A stretch of DNA of 64,000 nucleotides from Tetraselmis striata (lineage: Eukaryota; Chlorophyta; Chlorodendrophyceae; Chlorodendrales; Chlorodendraceae), in the NCBI GenBank assembly GCA_006384855.1, contig VCJN01003171.1, positions 62,001 through 126,000 of the forward strand, in the 5' to 3' direction. Every line of letters starts with the position of its first letter. Position 1 is the first letter of the stretch. Position numbers and translations under genes: made by a program. The notes under the pieces were generated by a model. The model saw nothing but the letters and a program-made list of their open reading frames with translations, searched no databases and had not been told where the DNA came from. Positions 55,181 through 64,000 of the stretch are shown here, piece by piece.

Positions 55181-56475
55181 TTGTCAAGCAGTGACAAGAG
55201 CATCGTTGAGGTCAGTGATGCTGATGACACCTGCAGCGCGTATCACCACCAACAGGTCTCCCATCTGCTTTTTTCACTGCTTGACAAGCACCTCATCGCA
55301 GTCAATGCGATTTTGACAGCATGTGAGGATGCTGGGCCCAATGGTCGGCAAACTTACCACTGTTTGGAAGCTCTGCGCCTCGAGTTCATCCCAAGTCATG
55401 AATGTGAAGCCCTCGAGCGGCGTCGTGACCTGGATGAGAAGCAACGCTCAATCGAGTCGATGCGTGACTTCGCTCGCCGTCTGGAGCAGTGCCGCAGTGC
55501 GATGTTGGATGCAGGTGGTCACATCACAGATAGTGAAATGTTCACCCCCTCTTCAAACATGGAATGAATCCCGAGATGGAGATGTACCGCGTTGCACTGC
55601 GCATGGACACCTCACTCACCACTTTTGCTCGCCACAAAGCGGCGCTCTTCCAATCACTCCCAAGTCCAAGCACTGACCCGACTAGAGCCTTCACCGCAGT
55701 GTATGCTCAGACATCCGCACCCCCACTGGCAGCCGTTTCATCACCGCCGACCGCTCCATCAGGTGACATTGCCGCCCTGATGGCGAAGCTGGAGCAGATG
55801 CAAACTCAGCTCCTAGCTCAGTCACAGGAAATCAGCAGATTCCGGGGCCGCCACACAGGTCCTAGTGGCCCTCGCACCTCTCGTTCGTTCACTGGCAAGT
55901 GTTGGACCTGCGGGCCTCAGGGGCACAGTGAATCAGAATGTCGTGCCAAGGCCCATGTAGCAGCGAACGCTGCTCTAGCAGCTACCTCATCTACTCAGGA
56001 CTTTGGTGCACTGTCATTCAGCTTCCTTGCAGATGATGCGAGGCCTGTCCCTCTTGCTGAGACTCCACTGCCCCCAATGCCACCCCAAGCCTGGTCGGTT
56101 GACAGCAGCGGTGTCACGATGCGCAGCCCACCAGTGTCCGTGCCTCGGGGCCGGTTTGTCACTCTCACCTTTGTCGACGAGAGCAGACCGCTCATGATTT
56201 CTCCACCAGCCCGCTCACCCACACCCGAGCCAATATGTGCGGGCTTGAGCACTCCTGTGCCACGTGCTTGTCAGCGCGCGTGCCAAAGGCAAAGGTCCGA
56301 CGCACATGCCCGATGCGCGCAGTCTCAACGCGCTTGGAGGGGATGCATTCATGTGGCAGTGGGTACACACCAAGACTCGTCACAACATCAGCATGACAAG
56401 CGCGGTCACCACTCCGCTGACGGCGACCACAGTCCACCCGTGCCAAGCATTGGCAGGAGGGCGTCCACTTGGTGA
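55181..56475 (+). CDS. gag-like polyprotein with CCHC zinc knuckle (frameshifted)
   Basis: Nucleocapsid-type protein expected to bind element RNA and assemble particles. Two overlapping frames are needed: 55181-55567, which contains 'FSLLDKHLIAVNAILTAC' and 'ESMRDFARRLEQCRSAML', and 55564-56475. The protein-like reading moves between them at the C-run and T near 55545-55550, consistent with one missing base or a programmed shift. A short 'LMAKLEQMQTQLLAQSQEI' coiled coil (about 55779) precedes the knuckle C-x2-C-x4-H-x4-C at 55900-55941. A Pro/Ser-rich tail follows. From 56264 to 56860 further protein-like passages lie in two other frames ('EIEELVSEPAILSPSQRR'), suggesting more frame damage. 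No ATG is at the frame start; the true start is uncertain. Confidence 0.7.
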
Positions 56476-56900
56476 CCCTGACGAAGAGCCTCTCCTTGTG
56501 CGTCAGCGTGAGACACTCGCGGAGCACATGCCCTCGCGGTGGAAGAACGGGCCACACAAGCCGCGATGGAGGAGGTGGCCGCAGCACATGTCATGGAAAT
56601 CGAGGAGTTGGTCTCGGAGCCGGCAATCCTCAGCCCCTCGCAACGCCGGAACAACGACCTCAAATGGCTACATCAGTACGTGTATGAGTGTTACCTCAAG
56701 CATGTACCAGCCGCACCGCCGCAGCGACCGGCGCTCCCGCCGAGTGGCCGTCGCACCAAGCGCCAGATGTGTCAGGCTTTCTGCCGCATGCGGGGCAGAC
56801 GCCAGCCCCCCCCCCCCCCCCCCCCCCCCCCCGCCCCCCCAGGACGCCTGCTTAGATAGACAAGACCCATCTGGCTCTCCAGTTTAACACTACAGAGCAG

Positions 56901-58244
56901 ATGGAGAGCTCGGCTACAGTTGCGGCTGTGGAAGCGTTTCAGAGCACACCTCATGTCTTCGACTTCTATGGCTCTCACCTGCTCGCGAGACAGCCGAGAG
57001 GCGATCCAATGCGCTCAGCATCCGCCATAAACATCCCGCGCCCGACACGGAATCCACTGTCAACGCACCCCAGACGGTTGCGCAGCACTCCAGGCCTAGG
57101 CAACCTGATGCATGTCAGCAATACCTACACTAACCAGACAGGCAGTGATGGAGACATGCCTGACCTCGAGTCCAACTCTGACACATCAGATGACTCTGAC
57201 TCTGATGAGCATAAACGCTCTGCCCACACCGAGCACACCGAGGGAGACATGCCGTCTCTCGCTCCCGACTCCACCGATGACAGCAGTGATACGGACTACG
57301 ATGATGACTCTCCTGGAGGTGCTTACATGAGGCGTGCGCTGACATCGCTCGCAGCAGTACATCGCGATGAAGCCCGTCACCATGACAAGGGGCTGATTGA
57401 CCGCAATACCAAGCAACGATGGCGACGCCGCACACCGCGTCAACGTCGCCGAGCTCGCCGCCGCGCGCAGCATTGGTGCACCCGCACTGACACTGCAGAC
57501 CAATTGTCAGCATGGGCTGCATGCCAACAGCAAGAGCGTGACATTCAGGACAGCATTGCCCCTCTGGCGGAGATTCAACACCTGAAGCCCGATAGCACAG
57601 CCTTCAGCAAGTCACGGCGTATTCACTACGTTGGCCTATGCAGCGGAGCAACTTTCACCATCCTTGGTGAACTGTGCTGATTAGGGCATCGTTTCGGTAT
57701 GATGACACTGGTGGAGAACGACCGTGCAATCGCAGCCGCATCTCAGTCAGACCTACATACTCTACAAAACAAATGGTCTCACAGCTTGCCCCGTGCGGCC
57801 GTGGACAATGCGTTTGACGATCGCCTCCCATCACAAGATGTCAACCAACTCTCGGCTGAGGACTTCCAATCTCTGCCACCTGTCGACCTGGTGGTCAGCT
57901 CCCCACCGTGTCAACTGTTCTCTGTTGCGGGGCTCGGTCTAGGCCTGCGAGACGACCGAGTACAGGCCTCCCATCCGGTAACCAGACTCACTTATGAGAT
58001 CCAGCGCAAACAGCCGCACGGTCTCAACTATGTGGTGGAAAATGTCACTGGCGCAGCTCGAACACCACAGATCCGCGCAGCCCTTGGGCAGCCCATGCTC
58101 GCACGAGCGCACAAATTGGGCTCCACCGCACGACGTGGCACGCTATTCTGAACCAAAGCACTGCCACGACCTCAATTTGAGGCACTCAGCGATGAGGTCA
58201 TGACTGATATGCAAGCTGCAGCAACCAGTGAGGAGGGGTGTTGA
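56901..58244 (+). CDS. C5-cytosine DNA methyltransferase domain in retroelement (two in-frame TGA)
   Basis: One reading frame with TGA at 57678-57680 and 58149-58151. The N-terminal ~235 codons are an acidic, Asp/Ser-rich linker ('ESNSDTSDDSDSDEH') and a basic patch ('RRRTPRQRRRARRRAQ'), possibly DNA-binding. The methyltransferase follows: motif I-like 'YVGLCSGATFTILGEL' (about 57626), motif II 'LVENDRAIAAAS' (about 57705), motif IV 'VVSSPPCQLFS' with the catalytic Cys codon at 57909, and motif VI 'YVVENV' with Glu at 58038. Cys-to-Glu spacing is 43 residues, as in genuine C5 enzymes. 'ARAHKLGSTARRGTLF' may be the motif VIII region. The target-recognition domain and motifs IX/X are absent, as the frame ends at the 3' LTR. 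The reaction would be transfer of methyl from S-adenosylmethionine to cytosine C5 in DNA. As read, the copy is truncated and probably inactive. Confidence 0.8.
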
Positions 58245-58754
58245 GTAGTAATAGATTACGCTGGTCTATTACTGATCTACTGATCTGACTGTAAGACCAC
58301 CAGCTGCAGTGTTAGGTAGACTGCACTGCCCACTGGGAGTTGGATGTGTTGCGCCGATATCCAGTACTTAGACGCTAGTACTTAGGTATAGTACATACAT
58401 GGCATAATATATTAAGGAGCTGAGAGCTACGCGAGGAGTACACTTCCTAGAGCGCCATCAGCAGGCATGTGGTGAACATGCCCACTCTTGAATGACCTCA
58501 GATGGTCATGCAACTCTGGGCGCCACCTCAGCCAGTAGTTTAGAGACAGGGGCTGCCAGAATGGCGGCTCAACAGGCTTTACATACTAGAATACAGCAGT
58601 GCCAAGGTGCATCAGCCAGCATCCCCAGCTGAGCCCATAGCCAGCGGGAGCTACTGCTGATTGTACTAAGGGCTCTGTTGAGCCCTGAGAACTGTAACAG
58701 ATTCTAAGCCACCCGCAGCTGCTGCTTGTCTCCAAGGCAACCTGCACCAACTCC
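58239..58754 (+). repeat. 3' LTR
   Basis: Starts TGTTGAGTAG and ends CAACTCC, matching the 5' LTR and, more closely in its first 100 bp, the solo LTR at 5320-5832 ('attac.ctggtct.ttactg' is present in both and missing from the 5' LTR). The last codons of the methyltransferase frame overlap its first bases. Confidence 0.8.
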
Positions 58755-60150
58755 GAAAATGAGCTAGCTGCAAAGGGCGATCAGGAAACCACCCCAAAAG
58801 GCAATAGGAGACGTCCACTACAGCAATTATATATGTCGATCATACATGATGGGTTTCGTTACACGGGGTAGAGTCGGGCGAAGGCAAAGTACGTACTACT
58901 ACTGGCGGCAGCAATAATTATCTCGGGCCCCCTTCGGATTCCACACATCATGTTACACGCATATTGCCGCATGTCAAATGCCGCGCGCGCACCGTACACT
59001 GTCGCATTGACCCTAGCACACCATGCGCACGCCCTTTCATTAGTTTCCCGGCAACGACCGCAACGGCATAGGCCCTGCATGGGTCTATCGACGGAATCGA
59101 TCCAAGTGAAATCACACCCATGAAACATGCACAGAATTTGTGGCCTGCTGTATCTCGATGCTGGAGACGAAAGTGCGATGACTGAAGTAAAGCCTTCCCA
59201 CAGCTACCAAAACAACAAGGCACTCCTGGCGACATGACTTTTGTCTGGTATTGCACCCTCCACGCAACGGTGATATCGGTATCTTTGCGAAGGGCGGTTG
59301 TAGTACGCTGTGATTGGTACTGGCTGCTTGTTGTGATGTATCTCAGCGCCACGCAATGCAGCAGTTGGTCTTACAGCTGCAATACGCCCCATACGCCTCA
59401 GCCCTCCCACGTTATATGTTGTATGTTACAGCTATGGTGCTGTTCGACAGCGATGACACTGTCATGACATGATCGCAATACACCGGTCCCTACGAATCTC
59501 GCGTTGGCGCCACAGGGCCATTCATCCTCAGCCCACCAGTGCTGCGCCCCGCCTGCCCCCGCCCCCTTCTGCCATCTCTGGGGAGCTCATGCCGATTTGC
59601 TGTCTGTGAAGTTGCCGGGGATGCGGGTGCCGGGCGACACCGCCTTCTGCTCCTGGCCAGACAGGTACCCCACCAGCTTCTTCACCAGAATCTGCGCCGC
59701 CGTACAACAGAGGACACACGTCATCAGCCGGCTATCCGCTTTTGAACCTCAGCCATCACGCAGCGGTGGTTCAACGCAGGGCGGCGGGATGTGAGGGCTG
59801 GAACAGGATCTTCACTCGCAGGGTCCATAGTGTTGAACTGTCTGGCAGATGGGATTCTCATGGACAGGGTGTAGTCTTTTAGGGTTCAAGGCTCGAACAT
59901 CATACTTGCGGGGATTATTTAGGGCAGAGGATGCATGGTAAATGGCCGTGCTGCTGCATTACTGTGCGGATGTTTTATTTTCAGAACACAACGGGGAGTT
60001 TAATCGGAAGTACATTCCAGGGCATGCGTTCAGGGACGCAAGGTCCGGCACGGGTATCGTAGGTATCCGTGGTAGGGTTCAATAGGATGTAATCTGTGTG
60101 TTTGCTGGGGTTCTAATTCGGCACCACAGAGTCGCACCTCCGGATAGTCC
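58755..60150. repeat. 3' flank of composite block, second copy
   Basis: Collinear with 5833-7160 with small indels; for example the poly-C at 59555-59562 is short here and an extra 'ttatatgttgtatgttac' is present near 59411. It carries a single copy of the 137-bp unit that is doubled at 7140-7407. No intact gene was recognised. Confidence 0.75.
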
Positions 60151-60651
60151 TCCTGCGGCATGTGTCCAACCTGGAGGGGCGAAACGGGAGGGAGGGGGAA
60201 TATAGTCATTGGTCCCTGACGATGCCTAGCCGCTGTACCTGTTGTGTGCGTTTATATCCTTTGTTGGTTTGCACCGGGACGCAACCAGCCGCCTTGCAGC
60301 ACCCCATGAGACAGACGCCTTCAGCGATGAAGGGTAAGACGGTGCCCAGCGACATCGCACACGCACTCCCTTGCACAAGCCCCCACACATCCTGCACCGG
60401 CAACCAACCTGATGAATGTTTGTGCACTGGTGTAGCTGCAACATCGGGACGTGTAACATATACACGTATGGATGGGTGCTCCCAATAGCATAATGACACA
60501 ATGTACATCAATTAAGGGATCTCGCAGCAAAGACTGCAGGCTGGCTGGCTTTCTCTTGGGATTGCTGGGTAGTGTTGTGCGTGACTAGTGCCATTGTAAA
60601 AGCCCCTGCCCCTTCATCCTGGAATTCCTCAATTTTCACGCGGAGAGACCC

Positions 60652-60682
<31 letters not shown>

Positions 60683-60892
60683 CACAACTGCATCTCACTG
60701 GAAGCCCCTTCCGCAATGAGCTGCATCACGAGCGTTACGCGGTGCTGCAAAGAGCACCGCAAAGGGGCTGCCAATGAAGTTGCAATCCAAACATGAGAAG
60801 TGATTCTTGCACTACCAGAGGAGACGGTCCATTGGGGAGAGCGATGGAGGTGCGTACGAGGAACATGGGAGGGGGGGGGGGGGGGAGCGCAC
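60151..60892. other. 3' side of the hydrolase gene, terminal exon not found
   Basis: The hydrolase should have at least one more exon here with the catalytic His region. I searched the minus strand for a 'GH..Q/D' type block following a splice acceptor and did not find a convincing one. Poly-C (60651-60668) with CA repeats and poly-G (60871-60885) lie here. Small frames such as 60162-60488 (+) have no domain. Confidence 0.4.
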
Positions 60893-61714
60893 CTTGGCCT
60901 CGAAGGTCTGGATCTTGATGCAGGTGCGCTTGGTCTCCAGGAAGTCAAATGCGCTCTGCTGCGTGATGTAGCTGTCGGATCCGCCAAAGAGAACCAGCGT
61001 GTCGGTGCGCCAGCTCTCGTACAGCTCGTCCACAGTGCTCACCAGCTCCTTCAGGTCGCACTGCGCCGCGCGGATCAAAGGGGGGGGGGGGAAGGGAGGA
61101 GATATCAGTTCAGCGCCCTACAGCAGGAGAGCACCTTATCGACGTCGCTATTTCCTTCCAATCTGCCCTACCTTGTCGAGCGTGGCCACCAGCGCCTCGT
61201 TGGCGCCCTGGTCTTCCACATAAGGCGCGTTGTACACCTGTGTTGAGGTGCAGGCGTGAGCTCAGCGGGGCTGCCGCTGGATGTGTTGAGCAGGCAGGGG
61301 TGGGTGCGGGTTGGGGGCCGACCTCTGCGTCCTTGTACTGCATGATGTATGCAGAGCCGCCGGCATTATGCATGTCCGCCGCAAAGGCGCCCTGATGGCG
61401 GTGGCGATGATGCGGTGGCAGCAAGGCCGGGGGGGGGGGGGGGGGGGGGGTCAGCTCCTGCTTGGAGAGTGGGCCAGTACTGCAGTGCAGGGGCTGCGGG
61501 GCGGCAGGGTACAGGGCGCGCCTTGGGGCGCATGAAGGAGATGGGGTTCTTGTAGGGCGCCAGGTACGGCGGCAGCTTGGTCTTGGGGCTCAGCGGTGTA
61601 TTCAGGATGACAAGCTTCTCGACCATGTCGGGGTTCTCCGCCGCCCAGAGCAGCGCATACTGCGCCAGGATGAAGCCCTGCAGGCCAAGGGGCCAGGTGA
61701 TATGAGTCAGAGGG

Positions 61715-61757
<43 letters not shown>

Positions 61758-62492
61758 TTGTGACTCTTCCCTGAAGCTGGTTCGGCGTTGCAGTGGGATT
61801 TTTGAGTGCGTAATGACCCCTTCAGCTGGCTTACCTGCACCACGAGCACCACCGGCTTGCTGAAGGGTGCCGCCTGAATGAAATCGCCCAGCGCAGCCTT
61901 GTACGCAGCGCCATCGTACGCAAAGCTGGAGGGGGAGGGCTGAACATGCGGAAGGAATGGTCGTTAGCATGAGAACGCGTCATCCAGGGCATGTGAGTGC
62001 ACATACGTATACTGTGTGTGGATATGTGCGTTCACGCGCGCATGCGCGCGTGTGTGTGTGTGTGTGTGTGCATGCAAAGGGGACAAGGGGAGAGAAGGAG
62101 CGCACCTTGCTGGAGGAGCCATGCCCAATAAAGTCCGGCGCATAGGCCTCATAGCCTGCTCCGGCCAGCAGCTCGAGGGTGACCCTGCTCCCACACGACG
62201 TAATCAGCGACACTGATGGCGACTAACTGCGGCTGCGACCAGCGGCCTTGCACGGGGTATACAGGCAAGCCGCTTCTTGCGCTTGAGCCTGCGGCTACCC
62301 ACCTGTAGCTGTACGAGGAGCTGCCGATGCCGTGGAGGAGCAAGATCGGCGGGCAGTCCACCCCGACGGCGGCCGCCTCGTCCGTCTCGCCTTTGCGGTA
62401 GGCCCAGGTGAGGCCGCCAGCGGTGAGCGACTCGCTGCGACGAGCAGCCATGGGCGGGGGGAAGTAAGAGCGTGTGTGTATGTGTGTGTTGG

Positions 62493-62523
<31 letters not shown>

Positions 62524-62550
62524 GTGGATAGGGCGTCCCGAGAACCAGAC

Positions 62551-62585
<35 letters not shown>

Positions 62586-62873
62586 CTTCCCGTGCGCGCG
62601 CCCTTGCGCCGCGCGCACCTGGCCACCACCTCACCTTGCAGCGGGCGCCCGAGCCGCAGAGGCTAGAATCTCGCCCGTCACGGGATCCACCTCCTCCATC
62701 TGAGCCATGACCGCCACCCCCTGGCGACGTGCAGGCTGCCGAGAAGTGCGCCGGGGCAGTGGCCCGCTGCTGCGCCGACCAACGGTGCTTCGAGAGACGC
62801 GGCTGCTACCGGCGGGGCGCGCCGCCGAGGCGCGCACGCCCGTGTTGGCGACCACCATCTGAGCCATCGCCAT
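60893..62873 (-). CDS. Plastid-type alpha/beta-hydrolase, eight exons, 3' end missing
   Basis: Exons on the minus strand: 62873-62635, 62434-62303, 62184-62106, 61939-61835, 61677-61522, 61391-61323, 61237-61172, 61060-60893; all phases join to 338 codons. The start at 62873 opens 'MAMAQMVVANTGVRASAARP', an Ala/Arg/Ser-rich leader typical of chloroplast transit peptides. The fold follows: 'PPILLLHGIGSSSYSYR' (oxyanion HG), 'YAPDFIGHGSSSK', 'KPVVLVVQ|GFILAQYALLW' at the nucleophile elbow, 'LVILNTPLSPKTKLPPYL', 'APYVEDQGANEALVATL' and 'DTLVLFGGSDSYI' (acid-loop region). The layout resembles plant plastid hydrolases of the haloalkane-dehalogenase-like group. The elbow lacks the usual Ser (G-x-S-x-G), so hydrolytic activity is doubtful. 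The intron after 61522 has a GC donor (AAG|GCGCGC). The substrate is unknown; the His-bearing end is not visible. Confidence 0.8.
61717..61754. repeat. Poly-G run in hydrolase intron (longest of many)
   Basis: A run of almost 40 G. Similar runs of poly-C or poly-G (12-30 bases) are at 2350, 4929, 6626, 10177, 12217, 12900, 13936, 15350, 24067, 54245, 56806, 60651, 60871, 61080, 61430, 62498 and 62555. In genes they sit in introns, mostly near the acceptor on the coding strand, where they act as the polypyrimidine tract. Exact lengths are likely unreliable in the assembly. Confidence 0.9.
62045..62070. repeat. (GT)n microsatellite in hydrolase intron
   Basis: A short GT tract preceded by GCGC-rich sequence in the intron between exons 3 and 4 of the hydrolase gene. 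Confidence 0.9.
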
Positions 62874-63726
62874 AGGACCGGTTTCGTGTCGGGGGAGGGA
62901 CGGGTAGGCACGGAGGGGGGGTTGCACGGGCAGAGGATGCTCGACAAGCGTGTCAGTTCCGAGTGGCTTCACTTGCGTTTGATCGGAAGGACGAGCGATG
63001 CCACTCTGGCGGGTGGGGTGGCGCGCCCTTCTGGCGTAGGTTCGCAGCAAACAGCCAGGTGCGCATATATACGGTGCGGATGAACTATCTTCGCCCTGAA
63101 AAAAACATTAATACGAGGATGAACCGGCCCGGGTCGACCTTTACTTTACCTTTACGAGGATGAACTAATAATTTCTATCAATGTCCTGTTGAATTCGCTT
63201 CGTGGCATGGTATATTGTGCGACTTAGCTGTCCACCTGTCTTCATTTCAGTACGTAGAATACTGGACAGCGTGGAAGCTCCCGATAGACGTCGACTACGC
63301 CGCTTTTATTCGCGCGGCGACTCGGCACAGCAGCGGGGGCGCAAGCATTGGGGCGCCGCGCATTACTGTTCCCTGTACTCAGGCCCATATGAGTGAAACC
63401 AAACCTAAAATTACAATTAGGGCTGTCAGGCCAGAGCGCCGCTGGCGCGGAGGGGTTGACTGGCAGACAGCGCGGCGGGCTGCGTCGGGCTCTCAATGGA
63501 CGCCGCTCACCTGCCTGATGGTCACAATACTGCGGTTTCCAAAGCCTGACATCTTCACTGGGCTGTGCGACGCTTCAGGACCGGCAGCACTGCCATTTAG
63601 CGCGACCTCCCCCCCCGAGCCGAGCGCGGTTGCCCAGCCACCTGAGGCATTAACACCGACGGGCGGCAGAGTTGGCACAGGCGGTCACCCCGAATATAGG
63701 CTGCCGGCGGCGTGGCGCATCCAGGA
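62874..63726. promoter_or_regulatory. Shared upstream region of two divergent genes
   Basis: The hydrolase (minus) and the small membrane protein gene (plus) diverge from this ~850-bp interval, so it should hold both promoters and 5' UTRs. A 'tttactttacctttacgagg' stretch at 63139 and an AT-rich patch at 63160-63215 stand out. An open frame at 63215-63796 (+) includes 'YVEYWTAWKLPIDVDYAAFI', which is protein-like but of no recognised family; it could be an exon of another gene, and it overlaps the next gene in a different frame. Confidence 0.35.
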
Positions 63727-64000
63727 ATGGCGTTCCTCCGCAGCCTTGCGGGCGGCTTGCTGGGGGGTTTCCTCGGCAGCAACCGCCACCTCCTGATCTT
63801 CGGCGGCGGCGTGGTGGTAGGCATGTGGGCGGAGCAGACCTACGCCCTGCCCCACCTGGCGACGAGTGCCACGAGGTGCAACAGCGCTCTTGCCCCCCCC
63901 CCCCCCCCCTACCTTCGTCGAGCGCGGCGCTGAATGCCGACAGTCGGATGACGAACCCCCCTCTGCTGCCTGCTCGCCCTTGCAGCGCGCTGGAGCGAGC
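63727..64000 (+). CDS. STMP1-like small membrane protein, 5' part
   Basis: Exon 1 is 63727-63875 (ATG at 63727) and exon 2 begins at 63986 after a poly-C/CTTGCAG acceptor; phase 2 joins correctly, and the gene runs off the window. The product starts 'MAFLRSLAGGLLGGFLGSNR', then a hydrophobic helix 'HLLIFGGGVVVGMWAEQTYA' and 'LPHLATSAT', continuing 'SALER'. The G-x-V-V-G-M-x-x-x-Q-x-Y-x-x-P-x-L pattern is that of short transmembrane mitochondrial protein 1 and its plant and algal relatives, micropeptides of the inner mitochondrial membrane. Family assignment is from this short pattern only. It is divergent from the hydrolase gene. Confidence 0.55.

Larger units (their letters stand above)
54652..58754 (+). 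mobile_element. LTR retroelement carrying gag and a cytosine DNA methyltransferase
   Basis: A ~4.1-kb element with two direct ~500-bp LTRs (54652-55142 and 58239-58754) around 3.1 kb of unique sequence. The internal part encodes a gag-like protein with a CCHC knuckle and then a C5-methyltransferase domain. I found no RT, RNase H, protease or integrase motif in any frame, so it would depend on another element for movement. A candidate primer-binding site starts TGGGCCC at 55151, a few bases after the 5' LTR; the tRNA is not identified. The LTRs differ at several positions, so the insertion is not brand-new. The paralogous block at 1-7160 keeps only a solo LTR. Target duplication is not evident. 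Confidence 0.8.

Noticed and set aside
56264..56887. Reverse transcriptase or integrase between gag and methyltransferase
   Set aside because: Several frames are protein-like but none shows YxDD, RNase H, protease or DDE motifs.
57678..58151. Reassignment of TGA to Trp in this genome
   Set aside because: TAG and TGA both interrupt decayed elements, the host gene models do not need recoding, and the cases are all in mobile elements; decay is sufficient.
54640..58770. Target-site duplication flanking the LTR element
   Set aside because: The bases before 54652 ('ctactg') and after 58754 ('gaaaat') do not match; none could be claimed.

Overview
The window looks like nuclear DNA of a green alga, or another GC-rich, plastid-bearing protist. 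The evidence is intron-dense GC-rich genes with GTGCG/GTGAG/GTGGG donors, CA and GT microsatellites inside introns, very many poly-C/poly-G runs, an alpha/beta-hydrolase with a chloroplast-type leader, and degraded DIRS, Ty3 and LTR retroelements. No species can be named from sequence alone. About a quarter of the window is host gene sequence; the rest is repeats and mobile elements.

Layout. 1-7160 is a repeat block: a dispersed non-coding family, a broken DIRS-like RT/RNase H element, and a solo LTR inside a conserved flank. 7408-18950 (+) is a long EF-hand/coiled-coil gene whose exons I could phase from first to last. About 19800-20570 (-) is a weak tyrosine-recombinase remnant. 21064-24042 (-) is the main exon of a protein with an SHTW/WCLKE N-terminal domain and 17 nearly identical 42-residue TPRs. 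24700-26575 is a Cys-rich minisatellite with a two-unit sister at 42060-42450. 27850-41600 is almost entirely repeats: a GC-rich interspersed repeat cluster, degenerate 0.9-kb tandem repeats and microsatellites. 43690-60150 is a second, interrupted copy of the 1-7160 block. Its middle is replaced by a 1521-bp satellite (2.9 units) and a Ty3 integrase/chromodomain remnant. 60893-62873 (-) is an eight-exon alpha/beta-hydrolase gene, and 63727 to the window end (+) is the start of a gene for an STMP1-like micro-membrane protein.

Most notable system: at 54652-58754 a pair of ~500-bp LTRs encloses a gag-like ORF with a CCHC zinc knuckle and then a C5-cytosine DNA methyltransferase domain (motif I/II, PPCQ and ENV at the right spacing). 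No reverse transcriptase or integrase is visible. The first block carries a solo LTR at the equivalent position, so the same insertion has been reduced by LTR recombination there. Cytosine methyltransferases captured by retrotransposons are known from dinoflagellates and charophytes; a gag-plus-methyltransferase LTR element without pol is unusual. This copy is damaged: one frameshift in gag and two in-frame TGA codons in the methyltransferase.

The two paralogous blocks abut host genes. The coiled-coil gene has no clear 5' start, and the hydrolase has no visible 3' terminal exon, next to a block boundary in each case.
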